Of a DNA stretch of 52,514 nt, positions 37,901 to 45,059 are shown piece by piece; position 1 is the first letter of the stretch; each line of letters begins with the position of its first letter. A program made the position numbers and the translations under genes. A model generated the notes under the pieces. It had not been told where the DNA came from. It ran no database searches and worked only from the letters and a program-made list of their open reading frames with translations. Origin of the DNA: Chitinophagaceae bacterium (lineage in GTDB: Bacteria > Bacteroidota > Bacteroidia > Chitinophagales > Chitinophagaceae); contig JAGFIS010000043.1 of assembly GCA_024103425.1 (NCBI GenBank), positions 1 through 52,514 on the forward strand. The letters are read 5' to 3'.

Positions 37901-38521
37901 CATTTTGTAGTTATCGACGTCTATCTGAAACTCCCTTTCGGGAGCACCTACGATATCTACCCTGGTAATCTCCGGTAATTCTTCCAGTTTGTCTTTAGCA
38001 TCATCCGCATATTTCTTAAGGGTGATCATATCGTAATCACCGCTAAGGTTAACGTACATTATCGGAAACTCACTGAAGCTTACCTCCTGAACATTCGGTT
38101 CCTGGGTGAGGTCGGTCGGCAACTCCGATTTTGCTTTATCAACAGCATCCCTCACCTTTTGAACGGCAACATCTGCATCTACATCTGTGCTGAACTCTAC
38201 AATTATTGCTGAAAAATCCTGAAGAGATGTACTCTTTATCTTGTCAATCTTGGTACCCGTAATTCCTTTCAGTTGTTTCTCAATCGGGATTGTCACTAAC
38301 TTCTCCATATCCATCGGAGAATTACCGAAGTTGATGGTTTGTACATATACTGTAGGTATCACAATATCCGGAAAGCGTTCTTTCGGAAGAGTAACGAACT
38401 GAAATACTCCTACGATGGAAACGAAGACTATAAGAAGATAGATAGAGGTTCTGTTTTTTATTGACCAACTGGTAGGCTTAAACTGTTTGTAATCCCCGTC
38501 AAAATTTTCTAGTGATTGCAT
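34946..38521 (-). CDS. RND efflux transporter permease (AcrB/HAE-1-like)
   Basis: This is the proton-driven inner-membrane pump of a tripartite efflux system. It is 1191 residues long, against about 1040 for AcrB. The proton-relay residues are present: VDD in helix 4 (GIIVDDAIVVIENTH) and the helix-10 lysine in VVKNAILVIDFADE. The extra length includes about 60 residues with two additional hydrophobic segments at about 520-570, between helices 6 and 7, and a basic C-terminal extension with one more hydrophobic stretch. It is the last gene of the tetR-tolC-adaptor-RND operon. Substrates are unknown; lipophilic drugs are typical. Confidence 0.95.
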   Translation of the reverse strand: MQSLENFDGDYKQFKPTSWSIKNRTSIYLLIVFVSIVGVFQFVTLPKERFPDIVIPTVYVQTINFGNSPMDMEKLVTIPIEKQLKGITGTKIDKIKSTSLQDFSAIIVEFSTDVDADVAVQKVRDAVDKAKSELPTDLTQEPNVQEVSFSEFPIMYVNLSGDYDMITLKKYADDAKDKLEELPEITRVDIVGAPEREFQIDVDNYKMQSAGITFMDIASAIQYENMDISGGLLEVGNMKRTLQLKGQFKTKYDIEKVIVRNTSGAPIYLKDIATIKDTVKTSESYSRLDGRNVVTLNIIKRSGENLIKTSDDVKKVVEELKASVLPPNLDVVITGDQSKQTRASFTDLVNSIVIGFLLVLVILMFFMGVTNAFFVALSVPLSMFVAFLFMPVADLVVGTSVTLNFIVLFALLFGLGIIVDDAIVVIENTHRIFTKNKGKVSIIESAKMAAGEIFVPVLTGTLTTLAPFVPLLFWPGIIGKVMVFLPTMLIFTLSASLIVAFIMNPVFAVDFMAHLDEERHLKKKSRVFSSKVFLIPLIAGILFDILSWTFIGNLLILFAIIVVLNVYVFDGAIHSFQNKILPAIMKRYEQLLRWAVDKWRPVWLLLGMVVLLILSVGFFKMRKVPVVFFPEGDPNIIYVYLKLPVGTNVDYTDSVTHVLENRIMNVLNGSSGKKNPIVESVISNVAVGASDPNSGDRSTQPNLGRVQVSFVEFEKREGISTKPYLDSIRQVVKGIPGAQISVAQEQMGPPTDPPINIEVSSENFESLTGTAVALKRYLDSLQIPGVEDLKMDVDLNNPEVTLRVNRERALVEGVSTAQIGQQIRTALFGQEVSKIKDNDDEYKIWVRNNEVQRQNLTNLLNMNIVFRDMASGGQVKSIPISSVVDVDFTNTYGSIKRLNVKRVITLFSNVLTGYTPTEVNKQLATAIHSFEKLPNVTITQTGEGKQQQEAAEFLGKALVIAMMLILFILVLQFNSVSKPIIILTEIIFSIIGVIIGFALSRMQVSVVMTGIGIVGLAGIVVKNAILVIDFADELKARGLKTKEAVIQAGKIRIIPVLLTALAAVFALIPLAVGFNINFITMFSELNPNIFFGGDSVMFWKPLAWTIIFGIIFAFFMTLILVPGMYLIAERLRRPMRKQFGGKWISMLGIPPLTLLFIPMAIYTAIVHNFKVKKRRARLGDEADEKFIGSWF

Positions 38522-38571
38522 AATGTCTTTGATGTGCTCTTATCTGCCGAGCGGTACTAACTCTTTTTCGT

Positions 38572-39780
38572 TTATTTATCTGAAGTGGTAAGTAATTGTC
38601 CATTCAGCAAATCCTGAAACCCTTCTGTAACCAATGATTCGCCCGGTTCAAGCCCTGACAGTATCTCTACACTGTCTTCGCTGAAACGTCCGATGGTTAC
38701 AGCTTTCTTTTCTGCAACAAGGCCGCCATTTCTGGATACAGCTATGAGAACATACTTGCCATTTTCATCATTCTGAATCGTATTCAGCGGAACAGCGATT
38801 GCATCCGGTGCCGCATAATCCATTATCTTAACAACAGCGGTCTGATTAGGCCTCATATCCATCCCGACAGGTGCTTTAATTTCAGCAGTAAAACCACGGG
38901 TGGTGGCTCCTACTGAAAGGCTCATAAATGAGATCACACTTTCAAAGGATTTACCTTCATCCGGTAGCTCAACTACCACCTTGCTACCCTTACCGATAGT
39001 GCCTGCATAGTTTTCGGGAACTGTAACAACAACCTTCATATCACTGTTGTTCACAATTCTTACATAACCTCCCGAAAGGTGATTGCCTGTAAACGTTTCA
39101 CCGACACGTGCAGTCACATCGTCAACGATACCGTTTACATCGCTATATACATTGCTTTGATTAGCCTGAGCCTGAACTGCCCTCGCATTGGCTTCTATAG
39201 TATTTAACTGGCCTTCCAGTGTCTCAACATTAGTTTTGGCCTGAAGCAATTGCACTTCTGTGCCTATATTATTCTCCCACAGATTTTTCTGTCGGTCATA
39301 AACAGACTTGGCCAATTCCAGTTGAGCCTTAACGGTGCTCATCTGTTGTTTAATGGCATTTACATTCTGACGGAGTACTTCATCATCCAGTTTCAGAATT
39401 AACTGACCTTTTCTCACTCTGTCGCCCTGTTTTACATAGATAGCTTTTATCTGTCCGGGCTGACCGGCCGGAGTGATATAGCTCACATTCTGCTGATCTA
39501 CTTTTCCCTGCAGCGTAACAAAATGTTTGAACTCTGCTTTTTCTATCGTAGACAACACGACAAGCCTTGGCTTCTGTCCGGAGAAACCGGTATCCAGCAG
39601 CGCAATTTCTTCCTGCAGTTTTTCAATCTTTTCATCCAGGATAAGCCGCTCGGTCTTTAACTTTTCCAGTTCAGCCTTCTTAGCTTCGAGAGAGCCTACT
39701 TTCTTTTCGCCTACGCTTCCACATGACGCCAGCAAACCCATGGCGATTACAGGGAGGAGTGCTTTGAAAATTCTATTCAT
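38572..39780 (-). CDS. RND efflux periplasmic adaptor (membrane-fusion protein)
   Basis: This 402-residue lipoprotein bridges the RND pump and the outer-membrane channel. The lipobox LLASC puts the acylated cysteine at residue 20. Residues about 30-70 form an unusual extra N-terminal coiled coil (KKAELEKLKTERLILDEKIE). Then come the lipoyl-like half-motif IKAIYVKQGDRVRKGQLILK, a helical hairpin (about 130-215) and the beta-barrel and membrane-proximal domains. The coiled coil before the lipoyl domain is absent from AcrA and is worth noting. It sits 24 bases after tolC and 50 before the pump gene. Confidence 0.94.
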   Translation of the reverse strand: MNRIFKALLPVIAMGLLASCGSVGEKKVGSLEAKKAELEKLKTERLILDEKIEKLQEEIALLDTGFSGQKPRLVVLSTIEKAEFKHFVTLQGKVDQQNVSYITPAGQPGQIKAIYVKQGDRVRKGQLILKLDDEVLRQNVNAIKQQMSTVKAQLELAKSVYDRQKNLWENNIGTEVQLLQAKTNVETLEGQLNTIEANARAVQAQANQSNVYSDVNGIVDDVTARVGETFTGNHLSGGYVRIVNNSDMKVVVTVPENYAGTIGKGSKVVVELPDEGKSFESVISFMSLSVGATTRGFTAEIKAPVGMDMRPNQTAVVKIMDYAAPDAIAVPLNTIQNDENGKYVLIAVSRNGGLVAEKKAVTIGRFSEDSVEILSGLEPGESLVTEGFQDLLNGQLLTTSDK

Positions 39781-39804
39781 TGGTAGTATGCTTATTAATT
39801 TGAA

Positions 39805-41205
39805 TTAAAGTTTTCCTGCTGCCTTTAAGAAGTCAATCCGCGCAATGATTGCATCGTATAAGGAGCTGTAGTAATTGTTTTGTGCCGTGATGAGTTCGGT
39901 CTGTGCAGAAGTAATTTCAAGGTTGCTGCCAACACCTTGCTCATATTTCAACTTTGTTGCTTTATACACCTGATCGGCCAGATCGATATTTTTCTTTTGA
40001 GTATCCATGTTATATAAGGCCGTCTTCATATTCAGTCTCGACTGGCGAATGTCATTAGTGATAGATGACTCCAGCAATCTTAGATTATTCTCTAACTGCC
40101 GAAGGGTAATCCTTGCTCCTTCTATCTGAGCATTCTTAGCCAGTCCGCTGAAAATCGGGATATTTAATCGCAGTGCTAAGAAGGAGGATGTAAAGTAGGG
40201 CCCTTTGAAGAAATCGAACTCCTGACGTTGGGCATTCTTACTATAATTCGCAGCAAAAACAAGGGTCGGAAGTTTGCTCAACTGATATCGTTTTACATTC
40301 AACTTGTTCAGTTCAATCAGGTTTTGCATCTGCTTGTACTCTATCCTGTCTTCAAAGTGGTAATCTTCGCTCAGGATGTTGGCTTTCAATTTCTCATCCG
40401 TCAGTGTTTCTGTAAGGACGAGCGTATCTTCCATGGGCATCCCCATTAGAAATTTTAATGCTTCTACTCCGGCATCTATCTGGTTCCGGGCTTTAAGCTT
40501 TTGTGTTTGCAGATTGCTGAGTTGAACCTGAACCTTATCTATATCGAGCTTTTCAGCAAATCCGTTTTCATATATGAGTTTAGTATCGTGAAGCAGCTGC
40601 TCAACTGTTCTGATATTTGCATCGATGGTACCCATTTGTTGCTGACCAATGACTAACTGATAATAAATCTTCAGCACATTCGCTTTAATCTGCTCTTTAG
40701 TAACTTCAGAAGTGAGCTCGGCATTTTTCACTGCGGCGTTTCTGGCCAAAAGACCCACGAATACCTGTCCGTCAAAAAGAATCTGTGTCAGGTCAATTCC
40801 GCCACTTAACATCCATTTGGTTGCAAAGCCGGCATTAATTGTTCCGAAATCATCCGGAGCAGTAATCGGAGTACCATCCCCTTTCTTCACCTGGTTGGCA
40901 ATAAGTACCGCATAGGTACTCTGAGCAATAAAGTTGGGAAAGGTCATTACCTGCGTATTCGGATTCATATTCACACCCCCAGAAGCACTCAGGTTCGGTA
41001 ATGCAGCAGCTGTCACCTGCTTATTCTGCATTCTCTGCGCCTGAATATCCAATAATGCATTTTGTACCTGCAACGAATGTTTCAATGCATAATCAACTGC
41101 CTGATCTGCCGTAAACCGGTGTATTTCCGGCTGATCCTGGGCTGCTACTCCCGAAGTAAAACCTGTAAAAATCAGGGCTATAATCAGGGCTACGGATTGT
41201 CTCAT
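39805..41205 (-). CDS. TolC-family outer membrane efflux protein
   Basis: This 466-residue outer-membrane channel has a signal peptide of about 22 residues (GFTSGVAAQ). Two repeated helical hairpin units are seen, the second ending in KYEQGVGSNLEITSAQTELITAQNNYYSSLYDAIIARIDFL, here quoted only in part (KYEQGVGSNLEITSAQ, residues about 421-436), the classic TolC C-terminal signature. It should trimerise and dock to the adaptor encoded next. It starts ten bases after the tetR stop codon. Confidence 0.95.
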   Translation of the reverse strand: MRQSVALIIALIFTGFTSGVAAQDQPEIHRFTADQAVDYALKHSLQVQNALLDIQAQRMQNKQVTAAALPNLSASGGVNMNPNTQVMTFPNFIAQSTYAVLIANQVKKGDGTPITAPDDFGTINAGFATKWMLSGGIDLTQILFDGQVFVGLLARNAAVKNAELTSEVTKEQIKANVLKIYYQLVIGQQQMGTIDANIRTVEQLLHDTKLIYENGFAEKLDIDKVQVQLSNLQTQKLKARNQIDAGVEALKFLMGMPMEDTLVLTETLTDEKLKANILSEDYHFEDRIEYKQMQNLIELNKLNVKRYQLSKLPTLVFAANYSKNAQRQEFDFFKGPYFTSSFLALRLNIPIFSGLAKNAQIEGARITLRQLENNLRLLESSITNDIRQSRLNMKTALYNMDTQKKNIDLADQVYKATKLKYEQGVGSNLEITSAQTELITAQNNYYSSLYDAIIARIDFLKAAGKL

Positions 41206-41215
41206 CTTCTATATT

Positions 41216-41830
41216 TTAATTGTCTTTCTCTTTTGATGAATAATTTTCTATCAGTTTTTTTCCTTTGGAAGTCACCAGCGAATGAATAAAGAACTCAAGC
41301 GAAATGTTTTGCACGTTCAGAATAGAGTAACCAGATCTGGGAAATAACTTTTCGTTGAAGGGTAAATACACCATTTCCATCCTAAGCTTAGCATATACAT
41401 CCTCATCAATTTCTTCCCTGTAAAGGCCTTCCTGCTTACCCCACCTGATGTTCTCGGCGATTACCTTATACATAAAATCGTCCTTAAAATCCTGAACCCG
41501 CTTGAAGCTCGCAGGATAACCCCGCTCCAGATCAAACAGAACCGAAGGATTCAGGTCCAGAAGAAAACTATGGATGGCACGTTTCGTCAAGAACATTTCC
41601 TCGACAGCATTCCCGGCCTCTTCGCGGGAGTGCGCTGCCATCTTCTTGTTATTTTCCAGAATTTCTTTTGTGACCTCATCCACAAGCTCGCCTTTGTCAC
41701 TAAAGCATTGGTAGATAGTTTTTTTTGATACTCCGAGTTTAGCGGCAATCTCATCCATCGTCACAGAACGGATCCCATAAATCCTGAAAAGCTCTTCAGC
41801 ACACTTTTTTATTCTCTCACAAATTTTCAT
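41216..41830 (-). CDS. TetR-family transcriptional regulator of the efflux operon
   Basis: The 204-residue protein has an N-terminal helix-turn-helix (ITMDEIAAKLGVSKKTIYQCF, quoted here as its core EIAAKLGVSKKTIYQCF, about residues 27-43). The remaining helices form the ligand-binding and dimer domain. It is the first gene of the operon tetR-tolC-adaptor-RND, with a ten-base gap to tolC. The arrangement suggests auto-repression released by the pump's substrates. Candidate operator palindromes are present directly upstream, around and before its -7 box. Confidence 0.93.
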   Translation of the reverse strand: MKICERIKKCAEELFRIYGIRSVTMDEIAAKLGVSKKTIYQCFSDKGELVDEVTKEILENNKKMAAHSREEAGNAVEEMFLTKRAIHSFLLDLNPSVLFDLERGYPASFKRVQDFKDDFMYKVIAENIRWGKQEGLYREEIDEDVYAKLRMEMVYLPFNEKLFPRSGYSILNVQNISLEFFIHSLVTSKGKKLIENYSSKEKDN

Positions 41831-41837
41831 CGGGGTG

Positions 41838-41901
41838 CAAAACTATGGAAACTTTTTGCTTATTGAAAGTTTTCTAAAGAAATTTTCAAACTTTTTTGAA
41901 A
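41838..41901 (-). promoter_or_regulatory. Candidate efflux-operon promoter and TetR operators
   Basis: TAGTTTTG (41838-41845, minus strand) matches the -7 box. Next to it lies an inverted repeat AAACTTT (41849-41855) and AAAGTTT (41866-41872) with a ten-base spacer, over the -33 position. A second palindrome TTTCAAA/TTTGAAA (41884-41890, 41895-41901) follows and contains another AAACTTT. Repressor binding here would block the promoter. The inference rests on position and symmetry. Confidence 0.5.
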
Positions 41902-41987
41902 TGCGGTCTTTTAGTTCCGTGACCGGGTAAACATCTTGGAAAAAATTATAAACCGACCATCACACTTGAGAGTGAAAAAGTGGCTGT

Positions 41988-43001
41988 TTAGGGCTTGAAA
42001 GCAGGATTTTGAATGAAAACAGAATCGGTCAGCGAGTACAAAAACTGTGTCAGGTTGTATTTCTCTCTTTCTGTCAGCACTATGGGCTTACGAAGCAAGC
42101 TGTCCAGCGTAGGACTATTATAAATACCCGACAGGTAATGCTCAATCGACTTTGGAATAGTGTAAAACCGGCCATCGTGCATAAAGGGTTGTGTCACTCC
42201 TAAATTCCGTAGCGAAGGTACTCTGAATTTGAAAGAATCCGCCGGGTCATCCGTTACCTTCACCCTGCCGTAATCAGGTACCTGCGGGTCGGGCTTCAGG
42301 CCGTTATTCCTGAAACTGTTATCCGTAAACAGAGGTTCTTTATGGCACGCTTCACAATGCAGTTTAAAAATTTCATAGCCGTTTTGTTCTGCACTATTAA
42401 AACTGTCCTCTCCCCTCATCACCCGGTCGTACTTCGAATCTGAACTCACCAGCATCCCGGAAAACTGAGCGAGTGCCTTCAGCATACGGTCTGGCGTAAT
42501 TTCTTTCGACCCGAAAGCCTTTTTAAACATATCACGATACTCCTTGTCTTTCCTGATCTTCAAAACCACTGAATCCATATTCTCTGCCATCTCATTTGGA
42601 GCTGTAATAGGCGAAACGGCTTGTGCTTCAAGGGTGGAAAAAGCGCCATCCCAGTTATACAGATTCACCCACGCCATATTTTGAAGTGCTGGTGCGTTGC
42701 GATCGGTAAACTCTCCGCCGAAACCATGACTGAAATCGTGATCAAAGGTGGCAAAAGCAGCATGCTGCTCATGACAACTCGAGCAGGGAAACTTACCGTC
42801 TTTACTCAGCCTGCCATCATAAAAGAGCTTCCGTCCGAGCAGAAATCCTTCTTCGGTCAGCGGATTGTCTTTGAATATGTCGTACGGCTGCGGCCATCCT
42901 TCAGGTATGCGCAGTTTCAATGGCGTCGGCTTATTTACCGGAAACATGGAAGTCCATAGAATCCCTGATACGATTAATAATAAAGTCAATAATTTTTTCA
43001 T
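41988..43001 (-). CDS. Di-heme cytochrome c peroxidase/MauG-like protein
   Basis: The protein has a signal-type N-terminus (about 1-20) and two heme c sites, CSSCH at 73-77 and CEACH at 216-220. A conserved PFMHDGRF near 272-279 provides the likely Met274 axial ligand. These features fit the periplasmic bacterial cytochrome c peroxidase family, which reduces hydrogen peroxide, or its MauG relatives. At 337 residues it is of normal length. It starts two bases after the arfB stop codon, suggesting co-transcription despite unrelated functions. No cytochrome maturation gene is nearby. Confidence 0.93.
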   Translation of the reverse strand: MKKLLTLLLIVSGILWTSMFPVNKPTPLKLRIPEGWPQPYDIFKDNPLTEEGFLLGRKLFYDGRLSKDGKFPCSSCHEQHAAFATFDHDFSHGFGGEFTDRNAPALQNMAWVNLYNWDGAFSTLEAQAVSPITAPNEMAENMDSVVLKIRKDKEYRDMFKKAFGSKEITPDRMLKALAQFSGMLVSSDSKYDRVMRGEDSFNSAEQNGYEIFKLHCEACHKEPLFTDNSFRNNGLKPDPQVPDYGRVKVTDDPADSFKFRVPSLRNLGVTQPFMHDGRFYTIPKSIEHYLSGIYNSPTLDSLLRKPIVLTEREKYNLTQFLYSLTDSVFIQNPAFKP

Positions 43002-43003
43002 AG

Positions 43004-43417
43004 CTATTCTCCGCTGCTGTTCTCTCCTTTCAGCTTTTGTCTGCTCTTCTTCAGCAGGCCTTTTTTCTTTTTGGTATCCAACCGCCTGAGCTTTGAACCT
43101 TCGGTGGGTGTTGTTGGCTTACGAACTTTCCTTTTAATTAATGCATTCGACACAAGGACGTGAATCTTGACTATCACATCCTCTTTATTCTGCAGCTGGC
43201 TACGCGTGGCCTCACTCTTCACATGCAGGTATCCTTCCTTATTAATACGGTTAGCCAGTACATCGAGTATCCTTTTTTTCTGGTAATTCTTGAGAATCTT
43301 AGAATCGGCCACATGAAAGAAGCCTTCTACCATAGTCTCTACCTTGTTGACGTTCTGACCGCCTTTTCCTCCCGAACGGGCCGTTTTGAAAGTAATCTCG
43401 CTAATAAGGTTGAGCAT
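43004..43417 (-). CDS. arfB: Alternative ribosome-rescue factor B
   Basis: This codon-independent peptidyl-tRNA hydrolase rescues ribosomes stalled on truncated mRNA. The 137-residue protein carries the catalytic GGQ in [14 protein letters not shown] and, unlike release factors, has no codon-recognition domain. The C-terminal tail is very basic (KKKKGLLKKSRQKLKGE), the part that enters the empty mRNA channel. All ArfB landmarks are therefore present. Its stop precedes the cytochrome c peroxidase ATG by two bases. Confidence 0.95.
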   Translation of the reverse strand: MLNLISEITFKTARSGGKGGQNVNKVETMVEGFFHVADSKILKNYQKKRILDVLANRINKEGYLHVKSEATRSQLQNKEDVIVKIHVLVSNALIKRKVRKPTTPTEGSKLRRLDTKKKKGLLKKSRQKLKGENSSGE

Positions 43418-43506
43418 ACAAATTAAAATTTCAAAATACTTTTTATGGGCAAAATCCTCGTTCCAAGAACCTAAAAGTCGTATTTTGTACCCCGAATTAC
43501 CGGATC

Positions 43507-44298
43507 ATGTCATCATTTTCAAGTTCTCTTGACAATTCCTTTATGAAGAAGAATCAAATTTACTCAAATCTCTGTGCAAAGAAAGCCGAAGGCAAGAAAT
43601 CTTTCGGCCTGCTTATTGACCCGGACAAGGTAGATGAAGAGAAATTAGAAAAACTGATTTCACTCTCCGTAAATGCTCAGGTTGACTACTTTTTGGTAGG
43701 CGGAAGCCTGGTTATTTCAGACTTTCTGGACGAATGCGTAAAGTCGCTCAAAAAGAACACAGACATACCTGTTATCCTATTCCCCGGTAATAGTAGTCAG
43801 ATCACCCATTACGCAGATGCACTTCTGTACTTGTCTTTAATCAGCGGAAGAAACCCGGATTTACTGATCGGTCAACACGTGATTAGTGCACCGGTAGTAA
43901 GACGGTCAGGACTGGAGGTTATCAGTACGGGCTATATGGTGATCGATGGTGGTGCCCCCACAACGGTTTCTTACATCAGCAACGCCACTCCATTACCGGC
44001 TGATAAAGACGAGGTGGCGATGTGTACTGCAATGGCGGGCGAAATGCTTGGACTGAAAGTGATATATATGGATGCAGGTAGCGGAGCTAGACGCGCCATT
44101 ACCGAACATATGATTCAGAGAGTCAGCAAGAGTATTGATGTCCCGCTCATCGTAGGCGGTGGTATCACCGATCCGGAAAAAGCCTATCTGAACTGTAAAA
44201 ACGGAGCAGATCTGATTATTGTAGGAAATGCAATTGAAAAAGATCCGTCATTGATTACAGAGATGGCTGCAGCCATTCATTCTGTGAGTTTAGTCTAG
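43507..44298 (+). CDS. Geranylgeranylglyceryl phosphate synthase-like prenyltransferase (PcrB/GGGPS family)
   Basis: The 263-residue TIM-barrel enzyme belongs to the family that joins a polyprenyl chain to glycerol 1-phosphate, the first step of archaeal ether lipids. Visible landmarks are LLIDPDK (about 36-42), VGGSLV (about 65-70), STGYMVIDGG (about 144-153), YMDAGSGA (about 184-191) and the phosphate-binding VGGGITDPEKA (about 218-228). A later start at Met13 (MKKNQIYSN) is equally plausible. Bacterial members occur in Bacteroidota, where the product is unclear; no glycerol-1-phosphate dehydrogenase gene is adjacent. The gene is convergent with the LytTR regulator gene. Confidence 0.88.
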   Translation: MSSFSSSLDNSFMKKNQIYSNLCAKKAEGKKSFGLLIDPDKVDEEKLEKLISLSVNAQVDYFLVGGSLVISDFLDECVKSLKKNTDIPVILFPGNSSQITHYADALLYLSLISGRNPDLLIGQHVISAPVVRRSGLEVISTGYMVIDGGAPTTVSYISNATPLPADKDEVAMCTAMAGEMLGLKVIYMDAGSGARRAITEHMIQRVSKSIDVPLIVGGGITDPEKAYLNCKNGADLIIVGNAIEKDPSLITEMAAAIHSVSLV

Positions 44299-44316
44299 TT
44301 AAAATCAGGTTTTGAT

Positions 44317-45039
44317 TTACAGGCTCATAGTATCTCTGAATTTCACAGCCTGCCTTCGGCTTACTTCTACCTTTTCTCCACCGGTAAGTTCAAGCAGCAA
44401 CCCTCCGTTAAAATATGTCTCTACTTTTTCAATCATCTTCATATTGATGATGTACTTACGATTAGCCCGAAAAAAGACTTTATCGTCCAAACGCTCTTCT
44501 AAAGCATTGAGCGATTTCAGAATCAGTGGTTTGTTATTACCAAAATAAATCTTTGCGTAGTTACCCACACTCTCAAACATTCTAACCTCCGAAAGTTTTA
44601 CAAACCAGCAACGATCGCCGTCTTTCACAAACACCTGGTCTTTATCTGTGAGTATAGTTCTGCTGGATGACACAGCCGCCTCGGCCTCCTGCTTCTGTTT
44701 CAGCTTGTGTAAAGCATCTGCGAGCCGCTTTGGTTCTACCGGCTTCATCAGATAGTCCAGCGCATTAATTTCAAAAGCCTTCAAAGCGTATTCATCATAA
44801 GCAGTTACGAATATCACCTGAGGGGCTTTATCCAGTTTTGCCAGCATATCAAAGCCGGTTTCTCCGGGCATTTGAATATCGAGAAAAACCAAATCGGGAT
44901 TGAGTTTCTCGATAACTTCAACCCCTTCTTTTGAATTAGAAGCTTCACCCGCAACTTCTATATCGGGGAAATCACGCAGCAACCTCTTCAATTCATTACG
45001 TGCAAGGCGCTCATCATCAATAATAACTGCTTTCTGCAT
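44317..45039 (-). CDS. LytTR-family response regulator
   Basis: The receiver domain (about 1-120) has the acidic pocket Asp8-Asp9, the phospho-acceptor Asp54 in FLDIQMPG and the conserved lysine in DYLMKPVEP. A LytTR DNA-binding domain (about 138-238) follows, with the signature VRMFESVGNYAKIYF and FRANRKYIINMKMIEKVE (in part). It is the output partner of the histidine kinase gene 20 bases upstream. Such pairs often control adjacent genes, but none is obvious here. Confidence 0.95.
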   Translation of the reverse strand: MQKAVIIDDERLARNELKRLLRDFPDIEVAGEASNSKEGVEVIEKLNPDLVFLDIQMPGETGFDMLAKLDKAPQVIFVTAYDEYALKAFEINALDYLMKPVEPKRLADALHKLKQKQEAEAAVSSSRTILTDKDQVFVKDGDRCWFVKLSEVRMFESVGNYAKIYFGNNKPLILKSLNALEERLDDKVFFRANRKYIINMKMIEKVETYFNGGLLLELTGGEKVEVSRRQAVKFRDTMSL

Positions 45040-45059
45040 ATGTCAACATTTAGACTTTC

